Source: Udaeobacter sp963725505
GTDB lineage: Bacteria; Verrucomicrobiota; Verrucomicrobiia; Chthoniobacterales; UBA10450
Assembly (NCBI GenBank): GCA_963725505.1
Contig: CAVRYN010000005.1
Location: 186,001 to 250,000 of the forward strand
Length of the DNA stretch: 64,000 nt
Direction: 5' to 3'
Below the pieces are notes generated by a model. It ran no database searches and was not told the origin of the DNA. It saw only the letters and a program-made list of their open reading frames with translations. Shown piece after piece: positions 1 to 8,527 of the stretch. Within the stretch, counting starts at the first letter, position 1; each line of letters opens with the position of its first letter. The translations under genes were made by a program, and so were the position numbers.

Positions 1-1064
1 AGGACCAGCGTTAAGAGGACGATCGCCACCCATGCGACCACCTTGTATCTGCCGCCCTGTCGAAAAAGGAGGCAAAGGAAAGGGCTGGCAAGAAAGATTG
101 AGCAGCCGAAGCCGTTTGGTTGGAGGTAAGGATAGGAGGAAATACTCTCGAAGCCTTGAAATAGCATCGTGTAGATATTCCACGGAATTGCTTGGATCGA
201 GAACAGTCCATGTTCGTACCAAGGTTCGTCGCGCACTTCAGGGATGTGAATGTAGCCAAAATCGAAAATGGAATGAAACCGCGCAAAGTTATAAGCGGCG
301 GTCAGAAGCGCGAGCGTTACCGGCACACTGAGAAAGCGGATGAGCAGTGATCTGTTTTCCCGAAACTCCCTTTTGATTCCGCGAATGCGGGACCAGCTGA
401 ATGCGTTTCCACTTGGCTGACGCCAGAGGAGATAAAGATAGAGAGGCAACGTAATCAGTAGCTCGGTTCGATTACCAAAAGCCAGAGCGAAAAATGCTCC
501 CGCTACGAAAGGAGACGGCCGGACCAGGCAAAAATATAGGGCTGCGGTTTCTCCGAGCAAAGCGAGACCGAGAGCGATTTGCCAAGCGCCGCCGAATCCG
601 AGATTGCACCACGTCCAGGTTCCAAAAATTGGAAACAGGGCCAGCAAAATCTGACGAATTAATGACTTGCTTTTGTTGCTGGTGTAATCGGCTCCGAACG
701 CCTTCGCGAGCTGAAAAAAGAAATAAACGCACAAGCCAGCAATGAGCGCCGCAAGGACATGTCCCGGAAAGTCGTGGATCAAGCCTGCTTTCTGCAGGAG
801 AGCAATCGGAAGCATGCTAAGCACTGCACCCAGTGGAAATGCTGAATAATATCTTTCTCCGTGCGGGATCATTTCGTTGAGCCAGTCGGGCGGCTTTTCC
901 CGAAGTCCGAGGTCGCCATGCAGCAAGGCCGAAGCAATCTCGCTTGTATAATCCAGATCGTGGAGCGTCGCATTGGTCGAGAAATAAAAGGCGAGCGCCG
1001 CGAACAGCGACAGCCCGGCTGCGATCCAAAATTGACGGTTAGTATCACTCATTTCGTGAGCCAT
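1..1064 (-). CDS. Polytopic membrane protein, 3' end beyond the window
   Basis: An open frame begins with ATG at 1064 (an in-frame ATG at 1052 is the alternative) and runs without a stop to the left edge, giving about 354 residues so far. It is rich in hydrophobic segments (near residues 14-30, then repeatedly to the edge), with loops carrying aromatic and charged residues such as GNRTE and HIPEVRDEPWYEHG. The layout resembles the next gene upstream (1045..2499): a short N-terminal helix, a long polar loop, then many helices. The two overlap by 8 or 20 bases, so they look like a translationally coupled pair of related proteins. Proteins of this shape are often lipid-linked-sugar glycosyltransferases or uncharacterised polytopic proteins; I see no diagnostic catalytic motif, so no reaction is assigned. 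Confidence 0.8.
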   Translation of the reverse strand, partial: MAHEMSDTNRQFWIAAGLSLFAALAFYFSTNATLHDLDYTSEIASALLHGDLGLREKPPDWLNEMIPHGERYYSAFPLGAVLSMLPIALLQKAGLIHDFPGHVLAALIAGLCVYFFFQLAKAFGADYTSNKSKSLIRQILLALFPIFGTWTWCNLGFGGAWQIALGLALLGETAALYFCLVRPSPFVAGAFFALAFGNRTELLITLPLYLYLLWRQPSGNAFSWSRIRGIKREFRENRSLLIRFLSVPVTLALLTAAYNFARFHSIFDFGYIHIPEVRDEPWYEHGLFSIQAIPWNIYTMLFQGFESISSYPYLQPNGFGCSIFLASPFLCLLFRQGGRYKVVAWVAIVLLTLV

Positions 1065-2499
1065 CGTGGCGATTCTCACTTTCACTTGAATGTCGCCCCA
1101 ACAGTTTTTCCCAAGCAGCTCTGGTTTCCGACGGGACGTTTTGGTCAGGACCGATTAACCAGGAAACCGTCGCAAGCGAGTTCACGACGATCGAGAGGCC
1201 GATGAGTCCGATAATCACATGGCGTGACCGGAATAAGGCCATGCTGCCCGAACAAAGAAAGATAATGAAACAGAAGATTAGGAAAGGATAGAGATCAGCG
1301 GCGTAACGCTGGGCAAGCAAAAAATACGATAGGATGCAAAGAAATTGGCCAAACAGAGCCACAGCCGCGCCCCACTCGAATGCGTCGGCACGGCCGCGGC
1401 GAACCAAACATATGATTCCCATGATCGCACCGAAAACAAGCCAGGCAGAACACCACGGAAGAGGAAGATAGACTTCGCTGAAGTCGTTGGAATAAAGAGA
1501 CGGATAATCGTACGAATGGCGATCTGCCGCTAGGAAAGGCGGCTCTCGCTGAAAAGGCGGGAAGCGCAGGCTGAAGTAGTCAATGAAGCTGGTGGGGATC
1601 CGGTGCGGGCTGAACACGCCAAATTTATGAGCGAACTCAGCATGAACCGGGTTGATGTAATAATCGAAGTTTACTCCGGTGGGGCTGCCGAACCTTGCGT
1701 AGCTTAGCCAAACGTAGAAAGTGAGCGCGACGCCAAGCGGGAGAACAAGCGCGGTAAGATTAGTCGCTCGATTCCCACGAGCTAGTCCCACAGCAAGTAA
1801 CGGCGCGATCAAGATGAACGGCGCGCCGAACGTCACTCGTGAGAGCAGAGCGCCGCCGGCACACAGCGAGAATCCAAGCAGTGCGCGCGTTAGCGCGCCA
1901 CCCTCGGCCTGTCGCGAGCGGAAAGCGAAAAAATTCGCGCCCAGCGATAAGGCCAACCCCCAGATGATAGCTTCATCGTAGATAGACAGATTCCCGAGCA
2001 GCAAAAGCAACGGTGAGCCGAACGCGAACCCGATTAGGCACGCGTTGCCGAGCCAATTGCGGGCGCGCGATGAAAGCGGGGATGATTGCAACGCCATGCG
2101 CACCAGACCGGCGAAAGCAAACAGCGCGATGACGCCCGCGCAAAATCCTGAAATCCGCGACCATTTCCCGTGTCCACCTGGGTAAAGGAAATTTAGCGGA
2201 ATACGGAGGAGCGCCGGAAACGGGCCGAAGTACATGCGCACCTTACCGTTGACGATCATTGCTTCATGCCCGATCGCCTCTACATCGACGTCCACGTCGC
2301 CGCGGAGAAAATGTTCCGCCTGCGAGTCGTACGCGCCGCCGAGCACTTCCTTAACGAAAATCTGGCGTCCGCCTGTCGTGACGAACATCCAAAGAAGCCC
2401 GCTCAACAGCAACGTGAGCGCCAGAAGCCGGGGAGCTACGGGAGAACTCAGAGGAAACTGATTACTTTCTGAAGTCGAGTGCGCCCTTCTTGAGCGCAT
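1045..2499 (-). CDS. Polytopic membrane protein of unknown function
   Basis: 484 residues with about ten or more hydrophobic helices; the first is near residues 25-42, followed by a loop of about 60 residues containing acidic runs (DVDVDVEA). The ATG at 2499 lies 38 bases inside the 3' end of nuoA. No ATG or GTG follows soon after the nuoA stop, so this start is accepted with some doubt. It overlaps the next gene downstream, whose product has the same general architecture, suggesting a duplicated pair. The shape resembles GT39/GT83-type glycosyltransferases, but an Asp-Glu-type catalytic motif is not clear. Function unknown. Confidence 0.75.
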   Translation of the reverse strand: MRSRRAHSTSESNQFPLSSPVAPRLLALTLLLSGLLWMFVTTGGRQIFVKEVLGGAYDSQAEHFLRGDVDVDVEAIGHEAMIVNGKVRMYFGPFPALLRIPLNFLYPGGHGKWSRISGFCAGVIALFAFAGLVRMALQSSPLSSRARNWLGNACLIGFAFGSPLLLLLGNLSIYDEAIIWGLALSLGANFFAFRSRQAEGGALTRALLGFSLCAGGALLSRVTFGAPFILIAPLLAVGLARGNRATNLTALVLPLGVALTFYVWLSYARFGSPTGVNFDYYINPVHAEFAHKFGVFSPHRIPTSFIDYFSLRFPPFQREPPFLAADRHSYDYPSLYSNDFSEVYLPLPWCSAWLVFGAIMGIICLVRRGRADAFEWGAAVALFGQFLCILSYFLLAQRYAADLYPFLIFCFIIFLCSGSMALFRSRHVIIGLIGLSIVVNSLATVSWLIGPDQNVPSETRAAWEKLLGRHSSESENRHDGSRNE

Positions 2500-2833
2500 A
2501 AGCGTAGCCCACCATCAGGATTGTGATGAAACTGAGCATGCTCCAAAAAATAACGCTGCTCTGTTTGATCGCATCCCGATAAACAACCGCCCACGGATAC
2601 ATGAACACGATCTCGAGGTCGAACAGGATAAAAAGCATCGCCACAAGGTAGAACTTCACGCTGAAGCGCGGCAACCGTTCCCCCTGCGGGATCATCCCGC
2701 ATTCGTAGGGTAAATCTTTGGCTCGGGTGCGTTTTCCGCTCTTGCCTACCAATACGCTCACGAGCAGAGCGGAAACGGCAAACAGCATCGCGACGAGGAT
2801 TTGCAGAAGAACCGGCAAATATTCGCGCAGCAT
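2462..2833 (-). CDS. nuoA: NADH-quinone oxidoreductase subunit A
   Basis: 123 residues, the usual length of NuoA/NDH-1 subunit 3, a small membrane-arm subunit of respiratory complex I that lies close to the quinone site. Three membrane segments are visible (about 8-30, 62-84, 90-110). The conserved loop with YECG (around residues 43-46) and the family signature FDLE in the second helix (around 71-74) are both present. It is not followed by nuoB in this window: the next gene downstream encodes a large unrelated membrane protein overlapping its 3' end. This is therefore either an isolated nuoA or the end of an operon whose other genes lie elsewhere. Identification is confident. Confidence 0.93.
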   Translation of the reverse strand: MLREYLPVLLQILVAMLFAVSALLVSVLVGKSGKRTRAKDLPYECGMIPQGERLPRFSVKFYLVAMLFILFDLEIVFMYPWAVVYRDAIKQSSVIFWSMLSFITILMVGYAYALKKGALDFRK

Positions 2834-2874
2834 CCGGGAATCTGGCCTGAAGCCAATTTGTGTGAAACGTCGGC

Positions 2875-3186
2875 CTACCTTACGCCGGCTAGATGACCAT
2901 TCTGCTGGGCAATCGCATTGGCCAAAGCCGCCGGCAAGCCCTTGTACTTCTTGCCATTCTTTTTGACCGCGCCGCGCGCCACAAGATTTTGTAATTTCTC
3001 GTAAGCTCGCAGCCGCAGCATTTCCTCGCCGCCGCTTGCAGCGTTTCGGGCCCGAAGATTCTCGTGCACGATGTCGAACAACTGCTTGAACTCAAACGAA
3101 GAACGCCTTGAGAGGACAGCAACCAGCTCCTCAGTTACCAGGTCAGGAACACGACGGGAGAATGCATTTTTCTTTAGAATAGCCAT
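2875..3186 (-). CDS. Small basic protein of unknown function
   Basis: 103 residues, basic, predicted mostly helical, without signal peptide or membrane segment. The N-terminus (about 15-40) is a regular amphipathic helix pattern and the C-terminus carries a Lys/Gly-rich stretch (KKNGKKYKG). It lies 41 bases upstream of nuoA on the same strand. I do not recognise the family. The size and charge would fit a nucleic-acid-binding protein, but that is only an inference. The frame is clean and codon use resembles the neighbours. Confidence 0.6.
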   Translation of the reverse strand: MAILKKNAFSRRVPDLVTEELVAVLSRRSSFEFKQLFDIVHENLRARNAASGGEEMLRLRAYEKLQNLVARGAVKKNGKKYKGLPAALANAIAQQNGHLAGVR

Positions 3187-3333
3187 AGGGCGGCCAAGAT
3201 AGCATGTTTTTCACGGACTGCAGTAGTTTTCTTCACCCTTTCTCCTGACAGCAACGAACAGTGCCGAAATGGCGCGGCCGAAAGTAACGCGAGCCTCCTG
3301 GCACTCCGCAGCGGGCTGGACGCATGCGCTACT

Positions 3334-5118
3334 TTATGGCGTCGGCGACGGGCTGGGAGTCGCCTGCGGCGTGGCCGCCAGAGAGGCGCCCAAGCCGGTC
3401 ACGGCAGCACCGGCTTTTTGTCGTGCTCCCGCGCCAAGGCTGCTAAGAATAGCAAGCCCGATTGCCGATTGATCCAGCGTGATTGGTCCAACTGACTCGG
3501 CCACATAACCGTCGCGATCATACCTTTGCGAGGAGACGATAGGGCTCAAGTGCTTCGTAACGATCTCGGGCGATGGGAGCTTGGTAGGATCGACGGAACC
3601 AGCCACTGCTGGCATGAAGGCCGCAGCCATTAACAACATTGGACGCAGCGAAGCGTCGAGTCGGGAATACAACAGTGCCATATCGACGTAGGCAAAAAAA
3701 TTCGTCGGCGCGGGCAGCAAGTGCGAGGCAGCTTTGTAAGTTTCGGAACTTGAAAGCTCAGACGAGCCGGTGCCGCTGCGTTTCATTGCCTCTTCTGCTG
3801 AGACTGGGTTAAAGCCAGCGATAAGAATCCGATCGGATAAGGCGATCGTTGGAGTGATCGCGACGAGACTCGCGGCCGACTGTTTCGAGAAATAGCGGAT
3901 GCCGTCCTTCTCTGTCTGCGTCCAAGTCGCGTTTTCATCGGCTCCTATGAGGGTCTCCACGATCTTTCCGGCCTTCGCCGCGTCCATCACTGGCAACGTC
4001 AGAAGCAAAGACGGCCAGTGCGCGCTCGAGGGCCAGTCTGCGAGCGATTCCAGTTCGAGGCCAAATGCAGCTTTCCAATCATCTGCGGCCACTCCGCTAT
4101 CGGCAAGCGCCTGAAAAATTTTGGCGCCAGCAAAGGCAGCCGCTTGGTTTAATGTGTCGATTCTCTCGCCCAGATTGAGAAGCATCGACAGATAAAAAAA
4201 GGTGTCTTTCGTGCCGAGTGACATGGAAGAGCGGGTGAGGGTGATCTTGTGCTCCAGCTTTGGCATCCCAAGAAAAAGTACGTCGTGTATTTTCCCGTTC
4301 TCGAACCGTGTCGAACCGGCGATGCAGCGCATTTTCTCAAGCATCGTGGACTCGCCGGGAGCCGGCCTTGATCGAACAGCAGCACGCAACGCTGCAAGCC
4401 GTTCGGAAAACATCTTTGGCTGCAAATAAAAGAATGCCGCATAATTGGATGGGCGGTGGGCGATGGCTGCGCGATATGCTGCGTCTTCGTCGAGTGTGTC
4501 CTCTGGATTTTTGGCGCGGTGATCTGCGCGATCGAGCAGTGCCTTTAATTCCGCCAGGTCCGTCGTCGCAAAAAACCAGGGACGATCATAAGTCGTTGCG
4601 AGAGTAAACGGAGCCGCTGTGACCAGCTCGATTTCGTGGCCCTGATATTGCTGGTTCTCGCGTTTCGCACCTGGAGTTTGTTGCAAAAATGCCGAACGCC
4701 ACCTGTTGATGATTCGCTCCGCCTCTTCCTGGCTGCCACGAAAACGGAAGCCGCCCACGAACCTTGGATTGTTGTTATCCAGAGCGGTCAAAGCAAAAAA
4801 GGCGTGCTTGGGATCGAGTTGCTCGATCTCCTGCAGCGTTTGCGAAGCCGCGTTTGTTTTTGGAAGGCTGCTCAGTCCCGCAAGTCCGGGACGCAAAAAA
4901 TCCTGCACCGCCGGTTCGCGGTACAGCTGATAAATATCGCAGTGATGCCAGTCATCGCGGGTTCGATTAAAGTCCGGCAGATGTGCCAGAAAAATGGTTC
5001 GTTGAGGCAGAAGCGCGCTGACTGGGACACTCGAAATTTGTAGGGAAACCTTCCAGTAGTACCAACCGGCGAACGCGGCAACGGCGAGCGCGATGATTAG
5101 CAATAGAATTCGCCTCAT
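3334..5118 (-). CDS. Membrane-anchored exported protein of unknown function
   Basis: 594 residues. Residues 1-22 form one hydrophobic segment after MRR, so the protein is probably held in the inner membrane by an uncleaved anchor with the rest in the periplasm. The remainder is soluble alpha/beta sequence with repeated motifs of the type AFFALT/AAFFYLQP, resembling DUF3352-like exported proteins, and ends in a Pro/Ala/Thr-rich tail. No catalytic motif is recognised. Its stop is followed by about 145 bases with no gene before the small basic protein gene. Confidence 0.7.
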   Translation of the reverse strand: MRRILLLIIALAVAAFAGWYYWKVSLQISSVPVSALLPQRTIFLAHLPDFNRTRDDWHHCDIYQLYREPAVQDFLRPGLAGLSSLPKTNAASQTLQEIEQLDPKHAFFALTALDNNNPRFVGGFRFRGSQEEAERIINRWRSAFLQQTPGAKRENQQYQGHEIELVTAAPFTLATTYDRPWFFATTDLAELKALLDRADHRAKNPEDTLDEDAAYRAAIAHRPSNYAAFFYLQPKMFSERLAALRAAVRSRPAPGESTMLEKMRCIAGSTRFENGKIHDVLFLGMPKLEHKITLTRSSMSLGTKDTFFYLSMLLNLGERIDTLNQAAAFAGAKIFQALADSGVAADDWKAAFGLELESLADWPSSAHWPSLLLTLPVMDAAKAGKIVETLIGADENATWTQTEKDGIRYFSKQSAASLVAITPTIALSDRILIAGFNPVSAEEAMKRSGTGSSELSSSETYKAASHLLPAPTNFFAYVDMALLYSRLDASLRPMLLMAAAFMPAVAGSVDPTKLPSPEIVTKHLSPIVSSQRYDRDGYVAESVGPITLDQSAIGLAILSSLGAGARQKAGAAVTGLGASLAATPQATPSPSPTP

Positions 5119-5139
5119 AAACAGGGCCCCGTCACAAGC

Positions 5140-5222
5140 GTGGATGCTGGATACTCGATGCTGGATACGGGTTCAATGGCAAACTGATCGAGTATCTAGA
5201 ATCCAGAATCCAGCATCAGGTC
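5140..5222. repeat. Inverted intergenic repeat downstream of xerD
   Basis: Between the xerD stop and the next gene, the left arm (GGATGCTGGATACTCGATG) is matched in inverted orientation by the right arm (ATCGAGTATC, then CCAGAATCCAGCATC). The arms also contain a short direct repeat (ATGCTGGATAC). This can fold into a long imperfect hairpin and looks like a dispersed repeat rather than a coding sequence or a classical terminator, since there is no T-tract. Confidence 0.6.
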
Positions 5223-5227
5223 GCCTA

Positions 5228-6118
5228 TTACGCCCGCGGATGAAATTGCCGATGCACAGCTTTAAGCCGCTGTTGATCGACATGCGTATAGACTTGGGTG
5301 GTGGAAATATCGGCGTGGCCCAACATTTCCTGGATGATTCGCAGATCGGCGCCGTTCCCGAGCAGATGCGTCGCGAAACTGTGCCGGAGAAGGTGTGGAT
5401 AAACATTTTTCTCCAGCCCTGCGCGGCGCGCGTGCTTTTTTACGATCTGCCAGATACGCGCTGTGGTTAATTTGGTGCCGCGCTCGGAGAGAAAAATCTC
5501 GCTGCCGCTACGCCGTTTCACAAGTTTCGGCCGCTCCGCGGAGAGATAGGCTGCCAGCGCTTCGCACGCTTTTCGACCCACGGGCACCAGGCGGGTCTTG
5601 TTTCCTTTTCCAGTCACACGCACAACGCGCTCTTCGAAATTGAAATTCTCCAGGCGCGCATTTGTCAGCTCGGAAATGCGCAGGCCGCTTGCATAAAGCA
5701 ATTCGATCATTGCGCGATCGCGCAAGCCGTGAACAGCTTTCGTGTCGATCTTTTCGAGAAATTGCTCCACTTGCAATTCATTGAGCGTTTCCGGGAGATA
5801 ACGCTCGATACGCGGGAGCGCCAATGCCTCGGCCGGATCGCGTTCAATTGTTTGTTTGCCTGTCAAGAAGCGAAAAAAAATTTTCAATGCCACCACGATC
5901 AGCTTGATCGAAGAGGCGGAAAGGCCCGTGCGTTTGCGATCAGCAAGATATTCGCTGATCATCGGCAGAGTCACAGCGCGCGGATTATTGATTTTTTTAT
6001 TGGTGGCGCACCATTGTGCGAATTCGCTCAGCGACCTTTGCGTGGAGAGCTGGTAATTTTCAGAAAGACCGCGCTCGACTGCGAGGAAACGGATAAACGA
6101 GTCGATTGAGTCTTCCAC
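5228..6118 (-). CDS. xerD: Site-specific tyrosine recombinase XerD
   Basis: 296 residues, the normal length for XerC/XerD, which resolve chromosome dimers at dif near the end of replication. The N-terminal SAM-like core-binding domain spans about residues 1-95 and the catalytic domain 105-290. All catalytic residues are visible: R147 (in SGLRISE), K171, H242 and R245 (HLLRHSFATHLL), H268 (LGHADISTTQ) and nucleophile Y277 (QVYTHV). The spacing matches E. coli XerD within two residues. The XerD assignment over XerC rests on overall resemblance. A two-hairpin repeat begins 10 bases upstream of its ATG and another inverted repeat follows the gene. Confidence 0.93.
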   Translation of the reverse strand: MEDSIDSFIRFLAVERGLSENYQLSTQRSLSEFAQWCATNKKINNPRAVTLPMISEYLADRKRTGLSASSIKLIVVALKIFFRFLTGKQTIERDPAEALALPRIERYLPETLNELQVEQFLEKIDTKAVHGLRDRAMIELLYASGLRISELTNARLENFNFEERVVRVTGKGNKTRLVPVGRKACEALAAYLSAERPKLVKRRSGSEIFLSERGTKLTTARIWQIVKKHARRAGLEKNVYPHLLRHSFATHLLGNGADLRIIQEMLGHADISTTQVYTHVDQQRLKAVHRQFHPRA

Positions 6119-6128
6119 GACGGGATAA

Positions 6129-6201
6129 TTGTAGCGGCAGGCGTGCCGCCTGCCAAACCCGATAGTCGCAGTCCCGAACGCTTTCGGGTGGTGCCTCTAC
6201 A
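6129..6201. repeat. TGTAG two-hairpin element, copy 1
   Basis: Begins TTGTAG and ends CTACA. Hairpin 1 is GGCAGGC/GCCTGCC with loop GTGCC; hairpin 2 is CCCGAA/TTCGGG. It lies in the divergent gap between xerD and the UVR-motif gene. Confidence 0.75.
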
Positions 6202-6258
6202 CGAACAGCCGCGACATTATTGACAAGCGAAGGTTAAATGCTGGATGTTTCTTTTGTC

Positions 6259-7014
6259 ATGAGCCTGGACTTAAACAGTATCCTGAAAGATTGGCCGCAC
6301 GAGAGCGGCAGCATCAAAGTGCGCAAGATCGCCGGCCTCGATGGCCGCGAGAAATTGCAACTGCGAGTCGATCTCGGCGTGTTACAAATGGAATTGACCG
6401 GGCGGCCGGATGGCAGGCGTCCGCACAATTGCGAATCTCTTCTAGAATATTATCAAAAGCGGGCGGTCCGTGCCGAGGGGAAAGGCGAGACTTACGAGCT
6501 TACGCCTGAGCAATGCGCGGAACTTCAACAGGAAGGCATCCAGTATTATCATCGTTACCTGAGTCTGTTTCAGATCAACGATTTCGAAGGCGTGGTGCGC
6601 GATACGCAACGCAATCTCGACCTTTTTACTTTCGTCGCCGAGCACACCGATCGCGAGGAGTTTTCCTGGAGCCTGCAGCAGTTCCGGCCTTACGTGCTCA
6701 TGATGAATACGCGCGCCAAGGCATCCATTCTTCTCGGCCAGGGAAAATTTGCCGAAGCCATAGCCGAGATTGAGCGCGGTCGCGAGGCGATTGTGGACTT
6801 TCTGCAGCAGTCCAATTTTCCGGAGTTGGTGTCGAAAAGCTCGGAGATCGCGTTTCTCGACGAATGGCTCGAAGAAGTGAAGGCAAAGCGTCCGCTTTCG
6901 AAATTGGAGATCATGCAGCGCGAGATGGAAACTGCGATTGCAAAGGAACTCTACGAGCGCGCTGCCGAGTTACGCGACGCGATCAAGCTGCTGAAGACGC
7001 AGAAGCAGGCGTAA
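6259..7014 (+). CDS. UvrB/UvrC-motif (UVR) protein
   Basis: 251 residues from ATG 6259 (an in-frame ATG at 6238 would add seven). The C-terminal 30 residues match a UVR helical-hairpin motif (MQREMETAIAKELYERAAEL), as found in UvrB, UvrC, ClpC and McsA, where it mediates protein-protein contacts. The central part is helical and TPR-like (KASILLGQGKFAEAIAEIERG), so the protein may be an adaptor. No nuclease or ATPase motif is present, so it should not be read as a repair enzyme. It stands alone, 53 bases before a secreted-protein gene. Confidence 0.72.
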   Translation: MSLDLNSILKDWPHESGSIKVRKIAGLDGREKLQLRVDLGVLQMELTGRPDGRRPHNCESLLEYYQKRAVRAEGKGETYELTPEQCAELQQEGIQYYHRYLSLFQINDFEGVVRDTQRNLDLFTFVAEHTDREEFSWSLQQFRPYVLMMNTRAKASILLGQGKFAEAIAEIERGREAIVDFLQQSNFPELVSKSSEIAFLDEWLEEVKAKRPLSKLEIMQREMETAIAKELYERAAELRDAIKLLKTQKQA

Positions 7015-7067
7015 TCCCGCGGCTGCAAACGGCCATACTGACCAACGGCCGCGAAGTATGTGCAGGT

Positions 7068-7850
7068 ATGAAAATCGCATTCTATTCGCTCGCTCTGAGC
7101 GTTTGCGTCATTTTTCCAATCCGAGCCGATCTCACCATCGTCTATTCCACGACAGTGCAACCCGCGAGCCAGGGTCAAAAACTGCAGACTACCCCCAACG
7201 CGATCGCTGCCGCTACGAATATGACCATCAAGGTCAAAGGCGACAGAGCGCGCATTGATGCTTCTTCGCAAATCACTGTAATCTTCGATGGACGAACTGG
7301 CGAGTTGATCAATCTGTTGAACGACCAAAAGACTGTCGTCCGCATTTCACCGGACAAAATGAGAGTGATTGCGGATATGTTAAACAAGTTCAACAGCAAG
7401 CAAGCAGGCTCGGAAAAGCCCAGACTTACACCCACGGGGCAGAGGGAAACAATCAATGGTTACGATACCCAGCAATACACCTACGATGGACCGGATTTTA
7501 AGGCGACTTACTGGATCGCGCCGAACTACCCGAACGGCGCGGCAGTCCTGACGCAACTCCAGTCGATTAAATCTGAGTTTTGGGACGCGGCGAATACGAA
7601 AATGCCGGACTTTCGCGATTTCCCTGGGTTACCGATCCGAATGCGAATGATCGTCGCCATGGAAAACGCGGCAGGCGGGCATGGCGCCGACGCCTCGGGC
7701 CATGCTACGGAAATTACCAGCACGATCAGCGGTGTAAGCCTCGACTCGGTTCCGGATGGCCAATTTACTGTGCCTCCTGATTTTAAAGAAACGAAGCTGC
7801 CAGATATCTTTAACAAAAACGCAGCTCCATCTGTGTCGCCCAATCCGTAG
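7068..7850 (+). CDS. Secreted protein of unknown function (DUF4412-like)
   Basis: 260 residues from ATG 7068, chosen because it is followed at once by a signal peptide (MKIAFYSLALSVCVIF...RAD). An in-frame extension to 6864 would overlap the upstream gene in another frame and bury the signal. The mature part is beta-rich with short motifs (IVFDGRTGELINLL, INGYDTQQYTYDGPDFKATYWIAP) resembling LolA/DUF4412-type envelope proteins. No catalytic residues are seen. It ends in an Asn/Pro tail. Likely periplasmic. Confidence 0.7.
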   Translation: MKIAFYSLALSVCVIFPIRADLTIVYSTTVQPASQGQKLQTTPNAIAAATNMTIKVKGDRARIDASSQITVIFDGRTGELINLLNDQKTVVRISPDKMRVIADMLNKFNSKQAGSEKPRLTPTGQRETINGYDTQQYTYDGPDFKATYWIAPNYPNGAAVLTQLQSIKSEFWDAANTKMPDFRDFPGLPIRMRMIVAMENAAGGHGADASGHATEITSTISGVSLDSVPDGQFTVPPDFKETKLPDIFNKNAAPSVSPNP

Positions 7851-7908
7851 CGCAAGTTTTTCGGGGCGATGGTTGCAGTTGGCACGGCTGCTTCTAGAGT
7901 TCGTAGCC

Positions 7909-8484
7909 ATGCCTTCCCTTGTGCTGGCATCCGGCTCACCAAGGCGGGCTGCCTTGCTATCCGACGCTGGATTTGAATACGAAATCGCGCCGCCACGCGT
8001 CGCGGAAAAATTTGATGTCGCTGTTACGTTACGCGAACTCACGCTCTGGAATGCCATTCGCAAAGGGATGTCCGTCGCACGAACGCGTCCCGACGCCGTC
8101 GTGCTCGCAGCCGACACGCTAGTCGCGCTGGAGAATGAAATCATCGGCAAGCCGGCGAATGTGGATGAGGCCGCGAAGATGCTTCGACGCTTGAGCGGGC
8201 GAAGCCACGAAGTTTGTTCGGGAGTTTTAATTTACCACCGGACGTCAGGAAGATCGGCGGTTTTTCACGATCTCTCACGCGTCCGTTTTCACCGTCTGAA
8301 CGGCGCAATGATCAAGAAATACCTTGCGAAAGTGGATCCGCTCGACAAGGCCGGCGCCTACGCCGCACAAGGGAGCGGAGCGGAAATCATCGCGAAAATC
8401 GAAGGCTCATTCACAAACGTCGTCGGTCTGCCGATGGAAAAGACAACCGCCGCACTGGCGAAATTCGGCATACGGCCAAGATAA
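7909..8484 (+). CDS. maf: Maf-family nucleoside triphosphate pyrophosphatase
   Basis: 191 residues from ATG 7909, matching the usual Maf length. Maf proteins hydrolyse dTTP/UTP or modified nucleotides such as m7GTP to the monophosphate and pyrophosphate, cleaning the nucleotide pool. Visible family motifs: LASGSPRRAALL at residues 5-16, AADTLV near 64-69, and near the C-terminus the GSFTNVVGLP motif. Which Maf subclass (YhdE-like or YceF-like) cannot be settled by eye. Convergent with glpX, 43 bases apart. Confidence 0.9.
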   Translation: MPSLVLASGSPRRAALLSDAGFEYEIAPPRVAEKFDVAVTLRELTLWNAIRKGMSVARTRPDAVVLAADTLVALENEIIGKPANVDEAAKMLRRLSGRSHEVCSGVLIYHRTSGRSAVFHDLSRVRFHRLNGAMIKKYLAKVDPLDKAGAYAAQGSGAEIIAKIEGSFTNVVGLPMEKTTAALAKFGIRPR

Positions 8485-8527
8485 GGCGAAAGGTACGACG
8501 GCTGTCCAAGCCGTCCCTCCTTGGTAA

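Noticed and set aside
5140..5222. dif or Xer recombination site beside xerD
   Set aside because: The inverted repeat there lacks the 11-6-11 structure expected of a dif-like site.
6864..7850. A 328-residue protein starting at 6864
   Set aside because: The N-terminal part overlaps the UVR gene in another frame, and a signal peptide begins at ATG 7068.
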